The position numbers and the translations under genes were made by a program. Source: Catenaria anguillulae PL171 (taxonomy: Eukaryota > Blastocladiomycota > Blastocladiomycetes > Blastocladiales > Catenariaceae). From it: DNA of 64,000 bases. The DNA lies in contig MCFL01000032.1 of assembly GCA_002102555.1 (NCBI GenBank), positions 1-64,000 of the forward strand, in the 5' to 3' direction. How positions within the stretch are numbered: the first letter of the stretch is position 1; each line of letters begins with the position of its first letter. The notes below the pieces were generated by a model. The model was given only the letters and a program-made list of their open reading frames with translations, did no database searches and had not been told where the DNA came from. Shown here piece by piece: positions 1-10,432 of the stretch.

Positions 1-134
1 CTCAATCGCGACCACAGTGTGATCCTCAACAACACCATAGGCAATGCCCACATGTCAAGAATAGAATCCAGTCAATAACACCAAGCAATTCATTCCCTGC
101 ACTTCTTTTCACCACCCCACCGGCCGGCCCCACC

Positions 135-2130
135 ATGGCTCGTGGCCTTCCTCGCAAAATCTCCAAACGCAACGAGCTGCACTCGCGACGCTCCCAAGAG
201 TTTTACAACTGGGTGGCGGATCGGGAGCCAACAGCGTATCATCGTCCAATGCCAATAGCGCCGACAACTTAAACACAGCTGCCGATGCGTCTGTTACAGG
301 TGCGCAAGTTGAGCAGCTATCCTCCAGACGCAGGGAACCGCTGATGGCGCGTCACAATCGACAACGCCTGTGCCACCCAGAAAGAAGGGCAAGAAGAAGG
401 GACGTGGGAACCGATCGCAAGAGACATTGAACGGCGCGAATCAAGACGGGGACGACGAGGAAAACAAGGGATCTGGCGGCGCGCAAGATGTCAGCGCCAA
501 AGCTGGTGATGAAGGAGCGTCGGTCGATACGATGCAGATTTTGAGCGCAATCGACAGCATCATTGGGTCGAGTACCGCGTCCACGATGGCTGCCAATGGT
601 ATGGTTGCATGTACTTTCTCTTACAGACCGATATAGCTACGTGCTTCCTCACGCTCACATGGCCAACTTGAAGTTCCAGAGAAGAACCGGACTCCCTCGC
701 CACGCACTAGACTGCCGCCCATCCAGCATGAAAAGAAAAACGACCACTTGTCTGCTTCTGCGTCCACAACCTTGTCTGGAAAGACTCGCAAATCAACGCG
801 CAGCCGGTCCCCCAGTCCAAACAATCAGGCTGCGTCCAACCTTGAAGATGCAGGTGTCTGCCATCTTGACATGAACGGCAACGACCCACTCTTCTTCTCG
901 GCACCTAACCCACGCATTTCCCCACGCTCCACTCACCAAGCATGGGTTCAAATCGCTCCTAATGCGTCCACTTCACCCTCGACTAGTGGTCTTGATAAGA
1001 GCTTGCCAGGCACATGGGTATCGAGCACTGAGGGTCTGAACAGCAACAGTTATGCTTCGAAACCAACGGTTCCGGTACCTGGAGTTGACATCCAAGTCAT
1101 TCCTGTCACCGACATCTTGCTCGACGACTCGACAAGCGCAAGCGGCGACGACATTAGCTCCATGGTCAATGAGCCGCCGCGTTCCCCGCGGTCCATGCTC
1201 TCTTCACGCGCAACGTCGCCAGCAATTATCACCAGCGAGGCACAACGTACTGTGACCGAGGCCGTAACGTCACCCAAGCTCGCCCCTGCGTCCGTCACTT
1301 CGTCATCGTCCGTGTCGCCCACGACCGAGTTCAACGAAGGCCCTTTGTCGCCGCCGCCGACGCCAGCGGTCGTGCAGGATGTATTCAAGGGTACGCCGGA
1401 AAAGACAGTGGACGAAAGCGGGCAAGTTAGGTCGCCTATTGATGGACCGGGAACGCCGCCGCCGACGCCATTGACGACCGTGGGTCCACAACGTGTCGAG
1501 TCGCCGTCGCCCAAGGTCAATACGGTCAAAGAAATCAAGGCCCCATTGTCGCCAGTTAGTCATGGACCAAGAACACCACCTCCCACTCCATTCACTGCCG
1601 CTCCCGCGGCTGTCAATCCCTTGAAGCCAGTTGATGCAGACACTGTTCAAGTACAGCCCGCCACGTTGTCGCACTTGGTTGCCACTCACCAGTTGCCGAG
1701 CGGCTCTCTTGGACTTGCCACCACCCCAGAATCTATGGAGCAACTGGGCATTACATTTGCGCAGGCACCGCAAGCCCCGATTCCCACACCCCTGCATTCG
1801 CATGACTTTGCGTACAAATCCACCTCCTCTCGATCTCCCGCAACCAGCGCGCATGCAACTCCAACAACAACGGCCGCACAGAGACAGACCTCCCGCTCAC
1901 CCAGCCCGTCATCTACGGCCTTGATCCTCCACCCAGGTACCTCGCCCAAATCGCGGCCACTTTCGCCGTCGCCGTCGCCGTCGCCTCCGCCAGCATCGAG
2001 GAGTCGCCAAACTTCGGTCACGCTGGGACTGTCGGGGACCATGTTGAGGCACACGTTGCTGTTGCCGCTGAGCAGCACGTCGCCGGCGACGAGTCCCGTG
2101 CTTAAGGTGCGGAGTGGGCCGAGTATGTGA
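135..2130 (+). CDS. Ser/Pro/Thr-rich low-complexity protein (unknown)
   Basis: The ATG at 135 has a good context (CACCATGG) and opens a basic N-terminus followed by Ser/Asn/Ala-rich and Lys-rich stretches. An intron at 599-679 (GTATGG...TTCCAG) joins it to a long exon that ends at 2130. That exon is almost entirely disordered. It carries at least three copies of a PPPTP motif spaced by about 60-70 residues, plus SPSPSP runs near the end. To stay in one frame the first exon needs one extra base near 211-213 (GGG run) and one near 315-320. With both, the two exons total 639 codons. I recognise no domain. Disordered Ser/Pro proteins of this kind are often regulatory or cytoskeletal scaffolds, but nothing here shows a function. 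The frame in the first 250 bases is the least certain part. Confidence 0.5.
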
Positions 2131-2700
2131 GTTGAAGCAGGCGGTTGGCGCGGAATGTGGAAGAAGAATGTGGTGACGATGCTTGGCTGTCTGAGCAAGG
2201 ACGGGAAGGGTCCTTGTGTGTGGGATATCTTTGCATTCATTCATACATTTCAGTACTTACGTACATTTCAAACGTGGCTCGCTGTCAATGGGCTGAACGG
2301 GGTATGCGTTTGCTTGTTCAGCTGGCCGCGGTTTCTGGTCTGAAATCAAGGCATGCACGGCTTACCATGAGGACCACAGAAAAATATGTTGCGATGAAGT
2401 GGGGATGGACTAATGATGGCAGAGCAGTGGCCACCCGTTGGCCTGTGCGTTTGCCTCAATATCCAAAGTGCGCAGCAAGGCATATCCTTTGGGAGAAGCG
2501 CTTCACCCAGTGTATATGTACATGGGATTGTTGAGAACGGAACGATGGAATGGCTGAACGGAGCCTGAAACATTCGCACAACCGCTTGCATGGGTACCGC
2601 CTCCAGAATTCACTGCCGCAGATACATAATGGAGGCCATGAAAGTTGTGATATGATGGTCAACCACTCACCCACATAAAGCAGAGCACCCCAAATGTCCC
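2131..2700. other. Intergenic, convergent 3' regions
   Basis: This 570 bp lies between the 3' ends of the Ser/Pro-rich gene and the SR-type splicing factor. The open frames in it are short and overlap each other without family resemblance. I see only presumed 3' UTRs. Confidence 0.5.
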
Positions 2701-3790
2701 TCAGTCGCGACGGCTCCGTTTGCGATCCAAAGAATACTCGCGCCCATTGCGCTCCCTCTCTCTGTCACGGTCGCGGTAATCCCGTTGGCGTGAGCCCGAC
2801 CTTGATCGCGGCCGGCGACGCGAGGACGAGGGCGCCGGTGGTTCGTGGCGATCAGTAGGCGCCTCAATGTGGCGGTCAGGGCGCGGAGATGCGGTGGCGC
2901 CTGGGTGAGGCGCGGTGCGAGAATGGTGGTGAGTATGCGGTCAGTCAAGAAAAATCGAAAAAAAAGAAAGGGCGGCTGCAAACCTTTTGTGGCCAACGTT
3001 ACAATCGAAGGACGACTGGGATGCTTGCCCTTGGAAATGGCGATTTTGGACGGTGAAACCCTATCCAGACCAACCAGCACAAATGCCCGTGTCAGTCAAA
3101 TGGGGGCGTCAAACGACTGAATATTCAACGAACGAAACGCATACCTCAATGCAGACCCATCCATCTTGCGTCCAGGCAACTTTTCGACCGCCGCCATCTG
3201 ATGTTCCGCCGACGAAAACTCGAGATAGGCATATTGCAGATTGGTTTCGGGATCCACCGAGCTCCCAATCCTCATGCGGCGAATGCCATCGACGAGCGGG
3301 TCCAAAAACGCCCGAAGCTTGTCGGAATCGACACTCAGCGGGACACAATCGATCCTCAAGGTGCGCGAAATGCGCATCTCTTGATCCTCGTCGCGGTGTG
3401 CCTCGACGGTCAAAATGGAATCGAGAAACTCAATGCCGTTGAGATGGGCGGCAACACGAGCTTCGTCGGGCTTGACGAATTCAATGGCAGCTTGAGTTGT
3501 CGGTGAGGATCCTTCTGGGCTGGATAGGTCATGTGGAAGCGCAATTGAGAAACCGTCGTCAACGGTCAGCGGGCAGAATCGGCACAAGAAACGTAACGCA
3601 CGCAACAACGTGGATGGACTGGACCTCACCAACATGAGCAAACAGCTTGCGCAGCTTTTCCTCGTCGGCATAGCGGCTGACGCTTGTGATCTAACATGTC
3701 GATGTACGAAGTGGGTAAGGTGTCATGATGGGTGAGCGAGCGGGCAACGGCGTAAGTGGGGCCGCGTACCACAATCCAATTGGACGGCAT
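2701..3790 (-). CDS. SR-type splicing factor, two RRMs plus RS tail (SRSF11/SREK1-like)
   Basis: Five exons (3770-3790, 3602-3690, 3145-3519, 2984-3060, 2701-2900) give a 253-residue protein in frame. RRM1 begins at residue 4 with NWIVITSV and continues through KLRKLFAHVGEVQSI and AAIEFVKPDEA to LNGIEF. RRM2 follows (RTLRIDCVPL... QYAYLEF). The last 45 residues are Arg/Ser-rich with alternating RD/RE pairs and end in DRKRSRRD. Two RRMs with an RS-like tail are the architecture of nuclear pre-mRNA splicing regulators, and RRM1 resembles that of SRSF11/SREK1. The orthology is inferred. The intron at 3520-3601 has donor GTGCGT; I chose it because it restores the canonical RRM1 sequence. The gene is head-to-head with VMA6 450 bp away. 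Confidence 0.8.
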
Positions 3791-4240
3791 GATGTTGAAA
3801 GTGCGATTGCCGAGTGTGCATACATGGAAAGATCAGGACACATGGAATGGCATTCTGGCGATGGTAAACTTATGTCATGTCTTGTACGGCCACCTTTCCC
3901 CTTGGGCGCCATCGAACTGACAGAACTGCCAGTGGGCGGGCGAGTGAAGCGATGATCGACGGACGGAGAGACTTGATGTGATGTGTGATGGCCGGAGCGA
4001 AGGTCGATGGTGGCACATTAAATCACAGACACCAATGCTCTGAATGCATCCCATTTCAACCTCAAGCAATTGTTCCCGGTCCATCAGTCAAGACCGGCAC
4101 TCGTCCCACTCGCCACCTACCCCAACACCCCGCCACCTGCTTCGCGTCCCGCCGCCCTGCCAGATCCGCCGGTCCCCGTCCCCGTCACCTGCCACCAAAG
4201 TCTTTCCTCTCGACTGAACGCGCTCATTCATATCGCTACC
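3791..4240. promoter_or_regulatory. Shared upstream region, SR factor / VMA6
   Basis: This 450 bp separates the divergent start codons of the SR-type factor and VMA6. The 150 bases before VMA6 are C-rich and T-poor on the plus strand, as is common upstream of start codons here. I see no clear TATA box or defined operator. Its role as a bidirectional promoter is inferred from position only. Confidence 0.4.
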
Positions 4241-5513
4241 ATGCTCTACTTTAACGCCGACGACGGCTACCTCGAGGGCATTGTGCGCGGCTACCGCTCG
4301 GGCCTGCTCACCACCACCCAATACATGAACCTGACCCAATGCGAGTCGCTCGACGACATGAAGATGCAACTTGCCGCGACCGATTACGGCAACTTCTTGG
4401 CCAACGAGCCGCCTCCGTTGACCACGTCCGTCTTTTTCAGCAAGCTCTCCGACAAGCTCGTGGCCGATTTCGCCTACATTCGCGCCAATGCCGTGGGCAA
4501 GTTGACAAAGTTTTTGGATTACCTGACGTATGTTTTGCGGCTTCTACTTACTCACTCACTTGCTTGCCTGTGAGAAGAAGCGTACTTAAGGTTGTGCGTG
4601 AATTGCGCTTCTAGGTATGCGTACATGATTGACAATGTCATTCTCATCATCACGGGCACCTTGCACCAACGTGATCCGTCCGAGTTGCTCGACAAGTGCC
4701 ACCCGTTGGGCGTGTTTGAGGCCATGCCCGCATTGACTGTGGCCACTACCGTACAAGATTTGTACACGGTCGCCCTTGTCGAGACTCCTCTCGGTATGCT
4801 TGGCTGTTGACACCTCACCCAACGTTCCACCCCCTCCCTACCCACTCAGCTGACTGCGGCTATGATGCAACCAGGCCCGTACTTCAAGAACTGCCTCAAC
4901 AGTCATGACCTCGACGAGCTCAACATTGAAATCATCCGCAACTCGCTCTATAAGGCCTACCTCGAGGACTTCTATCAGTTTTGCACCAACGAGCTCGACG
5001 GTGAAACGGGCGAGGTCATGAAGCGCATTTTGCAATTTGAAGCCGACCGCCGAGTCATCAACATCACCATCAATTCGTTTGGCACCGAGCTGTCCAAGGA
5101 TGACCGGGCCAAGTTGTTCCCAACATGCGGCCAATTGTACCCCGATGGGACCGCGCGCTTGGCCAAGGTGGATGATTTGGACGCCGTCAAACTTGTTTTG
5201 GAGGGTTACCCTGTGCGTTGTTGTTTTCGAATCAGCTCGACCATTGGATGTTGTTTCACACCTGCTCACTTTATGATCGCATTAGGACTACCGCCACCTC
5301 TTTGACTCGACTGACAACAAGACGCTCGAAGATCGCTTCTTTGAGCGCGAGGTATTTCTCAACAAGTTGTCATTCATGTCCCAGTTCCATTATGGTGTTT
5401 TCTACTCGTTCTTGCGGTTGCGCGAACAAGAAGTGCGCAACATTGTGTGGATTGCCGAGTGTGTGGCACAAGGCCAACGGGATCGCATCAACAACTATGT
5501 GAGCATTTTCTGA
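4241..5513 (+). CDS. VMA6: V-type H+-ATPase V0 subunit d
   Basis: Four exons (4241-4527, 4615-4793, 4875-5212, 5286-5513) encode 343 residues, close to the 345 of yeast Vma6. The protein starts [14 protein letters not shown], contains the conserved FLDYLTYAYMIDN and PLGPYFKNC segments, and ends NNYVSIF, matching the family ending NNYIPIF. Subunit d is a peripheral cap on the V0 c-ring that couples the central stalk to proton translocation in vacuolar and endosomal membranes. It has no membrane spans, as expected. All three introns are short (73-87 nt) with GT..AG ends and rejoin conserved residues without gaps. An earlier in-frame ATG exists, but homology starts exactly at 4241. Confidence 0.96.
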
Positions 5514-5830
5514 GCAAGTTGGTGGCACGTGCCAGTGGTGGCCATGCGTGTGTGCATTTTGTTGATATTCTTGTAGTTCCATTGAACCTCTCTCTTCCCC
5601 CCACACTTCGCTCTAGTGTGTCGCTCCTGCTTTTCCTTTTCTCTTGCTTTTTTTTTTTTCGGTCATGTCGCCAATCATCATCTGTCTTCCTCGAATTTGC
5701 CTGTGATTTGCCTGCACTTCGCCGTTCACAAGATTTTCGACGGCACATCAATGGCAACAGAGCGGACAAGTATCGTACAAAGTACATGGATGGAAATAGT
5801 TGTGAACAAAAATGCCAACACAACATGAGC
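5514..5830. other. Intergenic between convergent VMA6 and NOP12
   Basis: About 317 bp of presumed 3' UTR on both sides. It contains a T-run near 5649-5660 and CT-rich sequence. I see no gene. Confidence 0.5.
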
Positions 5831-7332
5831 TTACTTCTTGCCCGGCTGCGTCGCCAACTTCTTCGCCTTCTTTGCCAGTTTCCTGGGCAACTCCTTTGCG
5901 GCCTTGCGCTTCTTTTGCTCATGACCCTTCTTCCACTCAGACGTGCGTGCGCGCGTCTTGCGCTTCTTGAGCGCCGACGAGCTCGCCAAACTGTTTGGCT
6001 CGTTGGCAGCCGTCTTGGCCTTCTTCTTTGGTGGCTGCTTGTCGTCAGACTTGCCGCTGCTGCTGCCCTTTTTCGCGGGCTTGGCGGACGATGACTTGGC
6101 CGACGACGTGGTGTTGTTGTCGTCAAGCTTGTGGCACTTGAAGACGCGAATGGGTTTGCCCTTGAAGTCGGTTTCGTGAAGCTTGAGGGCGAGTGGGACG
6201 GTGCTGCGTTCCTTGAATTGAACTGATGGTATCATTGAGAAATCAAAGTTGAGAGTCAGCGCTTCTTTCCACATCCATCACCTCCGCTCAACACGTACCA
6301 TACGCAAACCCCTTGCCCAACCCAACCTTCTTGTCCCGAATCACACGCACGCTCTCCACTTCGCCCGCCTGAGCGAAAAATGTCCACAGTGCCTCGTCCT
6401 CAATGTCAAAGGGCACGTTGCCAACAAACACACACCGCTTGACGTCGCGCCGGGCACCCACACGGCCCTCGGACCCGTCCGTCTTGCCCAGGTAGTCGCA
6501 CCGCAAGTGCTTGCCCTCAAATGTGGATGCATTGATGGCCGCGGCCGCCTTCTTTGCGGCCTCAGCAGTCGAAAACACAACATAGGCGTTGCACGAATCG
6601 CGTTCCGGGTGGAAGTTTTTCAGCTTGAAGTTGAGTTTGCGCGGAAGTGCGTCCGTGAAGGTCTGTGTGAAAAAAAAGGTCCGCGTCAAAGGGATGGCGT
6701 TAGCTCCCGTGGGGGTGAATGATGACAACTAGGAGAGACAAAGGTCAACGTACAATGGAACGGAATCGAATACTCTCCACATGTCCGTGCTCGGCAAACT
6801 TTGCGCGGAACTCCTTGTAAATCTCCTTTTCGGATGCACGAATCGTCACGTTGCCCACAAACACGGTCCGCTGCAGCTTTTCACGCTCGGCTTGCTTCTC
6901 GGACTGGGGCTTTTTCGGAGCTGCGGCACTGTCCGCCGCGGGTGCGACGCCGTCGGCTTCTGCGTCGCTGTCTGCCTCCTCGGCGGCATCGGATCCTGAT
7001 CCGCTCGCATCCTCTTGGTCGTCGTCGGAATCCGACTCTGCATCATCAGAATCGGACTCTGCGTCTGACTCTTCGTCGCTTTCGCTGTCGGATTCCGGCG
7101 CGGCGCGCTTTTGCGGTTTAGCGAGATTCGTGGCCTTCGCCTTTGACGGTGCTTGTGCGGATGCCGTCTTAGGCGCTGGCTTGTTCTGATTGGTGCGAGC
7201 AGTTGTGGGAACCGCAATGGGCGTGGCAGTGAGTGCCGCGGGTTTTGTGGCGGGTCCCTTGGATTTGGCAAAGAGCGAGTCGAGCTCCTTGTCGACCGTG
7301 GCGGACTTGAAAAGGTCGTTGACGAAGCTCAT
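5831..7332 (-). CDS. NOP12: Nucleolar RNA-binding protein, NOP12/RBM34 family
   Basis: Three exons (6754-7332, 6299-6662, 5831-6222) give 444 residues. The first 150 residues are a charged region with long Ser/Asp/Glu runs. RRM1 (about 153-255) starts RTVFVGNV and contains the extended spacer typical of NOP12/RBM34. RRM2 (about 268-345) starts KRCVFVGNVPFD and ends in KGFAYVQFK. The C-terminal 100 residues are Lys/Arg-rich, as expected for a nucleolar protein. Yeast Nop12 acts in pre-25S rRNA processing and folding of the 5.8S region, and that role is inferred from architecture. Both introns (91 and 76 nt) fall inside RRMs and restore the motifs exactly. The gene is divergent from TAF11 with 245 bp between the start codons. 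Confidence 0.9.
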
Positions 7333-7577
7333 GGTGGGCGAGATCAGCGTGTGTATGTGTACATGGGTTGCGGTCTGGGATCAGGTGCATGCGATACGCT
7401 CAACTCTTCGGCAACAATGAGGTGGGTGAACAGACATGTGTGCGGGCCAAATTGTTTGGCTCATCACACGTGCTCGCGTGACGCGTGTCGATCCTCAATC
7501 GTTGAACCCATATCTTTATCGGCACCCACTTCAAAAACACCTGATTGGATCCATGCACACACCCACAACTCCATACA

Positions 7578-8445
7578 ATGTCATCCGCCTCCCCATCTGC
7601 ACCAGCAGCTTCCGCGCCCGCCAAGCGTGCCCGCTTCGCCGACCCGATCGCCAGCGGCATCTCGCTCGACGACATGGAGGTGGACGACATGGATCATGAG
7701 CCTCCGTCCCGGTCTCAGGGCAACCAGCATCAGCCCGACGAAGAAGAAGACGAAGCAGAGGATGATGATGATGATGATGATGACGACGACGACGACGACG
7801 ATGATGACGACGACCATATGGGCAATACGGCCCGTGCTCGGCTAGCCAATGCGCTGACTCCCAACGGGGCAAGTGGATCGCGGTTGTCAACGACAGCGGG
7901 TGCCGGCCCAAGTTTACCTAACGCCATGCGGTTGTTGTACCGGGCAGAAGAGTCTCAAGTTCGGTACGAGCCACCTCACCATTGTCTGTTCTGTTGGCAA
8001 TTCCCACTTTTGACTCCAGTCATTGGCTCTCAACAGCGAGTATGTCGAAACCATTGCCGACGAGGAGCAGCGTGAGCGCTTCTATGCGTTCCGCCGCATC
8101 AAGTTCAACAACCCAAACATCAAGCGGCTCGTCACGTCGGCAACGGGCGCAACCACAATTCCCAAGAATGTACCCCTTGTCATGGGCGCTGTGGCCAGGA
8201 CCTACTTGTCGGAGATTTTGGATTTGGCGCGCAAGTCCATGGTCGATGCCGGCGAGGCACCGAATGGGAGGTTGGGCGTTCAGCATTTGCGGGAGGGGTA
8301 TCGGCGGTATCTTGCGAAAGGTACGCACTCTATTGCGGCCATGGCCCGCATTTTCCTCACTGACGCCTCACTGACGCCGCTTTTCAATTCAGGAAAGGGA
8401 TTGCCGGCCATTCACCATCAACCTGTGCGAAAGCGCTTATTTTGA
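7578..8445 (+). CDS. TAF11: TFIID subunit TAF11 (histone-fold)
   Basis: Exons 7578-7963, 8037-8320 and 8393-8445 encode 240 residues. The C-terminal half is a TAFII28-type histone fold (RIKFNNPNIKRLV, then NVPLVMGAVARTYLSEI, then LREGYRRYLAKG). It pairs with TAF13 in TFIID. The N-terminal half is disordered and contains an uninterrupted Asp tract of about 18 residues encoded by GAT/GAC repeats at 7763-7815, within a longer acidic region. Acidic N-termini are known in TAF11, but a pure poly-Asp run of this length is probably a microsatellite expansion. An in-frame ATG lies 33 bp upstream; I chose 7578 because its codons begin the Ser/Ala-rich region directly and its context (ACAATGTC) is good. 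Confidence 0.92.
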
Positions 8446-8772
8446 ACTCAGACCGTGTCGCTTGCCCTCCTCGCCTCTTTTGTATATACGTCTACCCCGC
8501 CAGTTATGGCAGCACCATTCTTCATTCAATGTGCCAAAATCGTCAGCATGCACAACTTTCACGTCCAGAATGCCCTTGCCTCTCCTTACTAATCGGGACC
8601 AGCCGCAATGTCACCACGGGTCCGAGCACGCTTGTCGCTTTGATCTCCCTTGGCCCATTGGTCGCTTGCGCTTGCTCTTGTTGCGCAAATCCCTCGCCTG
8701 GTCCACGCCATCGTTCTCGACGGCAGATGTCACGCTGGTAGCGATCTCGTGTGGATCTTTATGTTCGGCGGA

Positions 8773-9293
8773 TTAAGAGGAGGCGACAATGGGAATCGGC
8801 GCCCCGCCTTCTTGATCACCGTGGATGATGGTTGCGGGCGTCAACACGACAACAACTTGGACTTGGCCTGCGTCACTTGCGTCGTTTGGCACGGCTTTGA
8901 TAATCAAGTTGAGATTGACATTTTCATGGGAACTTGGTCTCGAGTTTCGACCCCTCGCAAACGGCAGTTGGGGATTTCTTCGCGACTTCACTTCGACAAA
9001 ACCCTGGATTTAGCGTGACACAGAGAACTGCGTGAAGCGATATCCAGCAACAGACCGGTCAGTACAGCCAACATTATCAACTAATACACTTGCAACAAAG
9101 CCTTTCTGACCTGACAGTAGAGTGTCGGCCGACTACATACTTGAGCCTGCCTTGACGCGACCGCGACCGCGAGATGCGATCTCGTGTTGGGTTGAGGTAG
9201 AGATCCGTCCCACAGCGGCCTCCAGCGTCTCAAGTTAGTTGTGGCTGCTGCAGATACTACGTCCCACATGTCATTTCTTGCATTCTGCACCAC
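8773..9293 (-). CDS. Doubtful hypothetical gene
   Basis: On the minus strand an acceptor-like site (CTAAATCCAG) at 9004-9013 precedes an open stretch down to a TAA at 8773-8775. That stretch has alternating hydrophobic strands (VNLNLIIKAV, VQVVVVLTPATII) that look more like protein than random frame. An upstream open stretch begins with an ATG at 9293 and could be a first exon, but I could not find a splice that joins the two cleanly. After the stop the same frame continues open with a basic tail to a TGA at 8611-8613. I recognise no family. It could be a real small gene, a decayed one, or chance. Confidence 0.22.
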
Positions 9294-9446
9294 AGTTGGA
9301 CCGTTAGCCTGTTAGCGGTATGCTAGGAAACGTTAAGGTATCCTGTGCATCATATATACAACGACGACCCGTTCGAAATGGGAAGAGGTCATGTGATGAA
9401 AACCAGTTTCTCTCGCTCGCTTGTTGGCCATGGCGACGGTCGAGCT

Positions 9447-9514
9447 GGCGAATCGGCCTGGCAAACGATATGGAGAAAGTGCCTCGGCGAATCGGCCTGG
9501 CGAATCGTCCTGGC
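9447..9514. repeat. 16-bp direct repeat, three copies
   Basis: The 16-mer GGCGAATCGGCCTGGC occurs at 9447-9462 and 9486-9501. A third copy with one mismatch (GTCC for GGCC) starts at 9499 and overlaps the second by three bases. A fourth, degenerate GGCGACTGGC follows. The repeats lie in non-coding sequence far from any start codon. Their function is unknown. Confidence 0.7.
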
Positions 9515-10432
9515 GACTGGCGTTTAGCGGGCGCGAAGACACGTTTCCCTTCATCACCGCCCCGTCACCCTGCCGAGGTTGGCCTGGCTCATCGGAAACC
9601 GCTGCCAGGTTGGCTTGTTGGCGGCCATTTGGATGATGGACTCAGGCTGTCACTTCAGTTCGATGCTCGGCGCAACTCGGGTTGAAGGGTGACATAAATG
9701 ATCGCCCCGTGAATAATTTTTTCTGTATTGCCATGGCGAGCTGTGCCTGTGCACGTTTTCGTGGCCCGACAGCTTGCCACCATCATATGCATGGTCATTG
9801 GCATGGGCAACGAGAGCCCAAGCGATGGTCATGCCATACACCACATGCTGGCCCACATGGCTATCATCATGTGTCATCAGGCTCCAGAAGCATTTTTTTC
9901 AAGCTGTGTGGCGCTCTGGCCCCCATGATGATCATATGCGAGTGTCACCTTCCGCGTCATGCATGCTGGCCATGGTGAGGACAAAACACGTTTTCGAGCA
10001 CACCACCACCGCGCTGCGTGTGGAATGAACACGCTGCCCAGCGTATCGTGTCCACATGGCCGCTGCAGCACTTGGACGCCAGCGCCACCCTTGTCCGCGC
10101 CCTTCCCAGGCCACCGTCATCTGTAGGTTGATTTGAAGCCAGAAAACGTGCAGAGCCGACTCGGGAAGACGCGGCAGTCGCAGCACCCACGCTAGCCTTC
10201 ACGTACACGAGCGTAGCATGACCTTCCCTCCTGAAAGAAGTCGCAAGGGGTCGCTCGTTATAAAGACTCGACGACTCCCCCGCCATCCTTCCCCACACCT
10301 TTGGCTTGTCGTTCAAGCTCCTCACCACTACAAGCCTGTCCCAAACAACCACCACAATTACCTCGGCTCCCTTGGCTCCCATCATTTGACTAAGTTCCGA
10401 ACACCTCTCCACTACCCCAAAAACAATTCATC

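Larger units (their letters stand above)
8446..10432. other. Long intergenic region
   Basis: Nearly 2 kb between TAF11 and the MFS-family gene. Apart from one doubtful minus-strand gene at 8773-9293 and a 16-bp repeat at 9447-9514, I see no convincing coding sequence. The 9700-10050 part is rich in CATG and CACCAC words. A TATAAA lies at 10259-10264, about 170 bp before the MFS start codon, and is a plausible promoter element. Confidence 0.5.
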
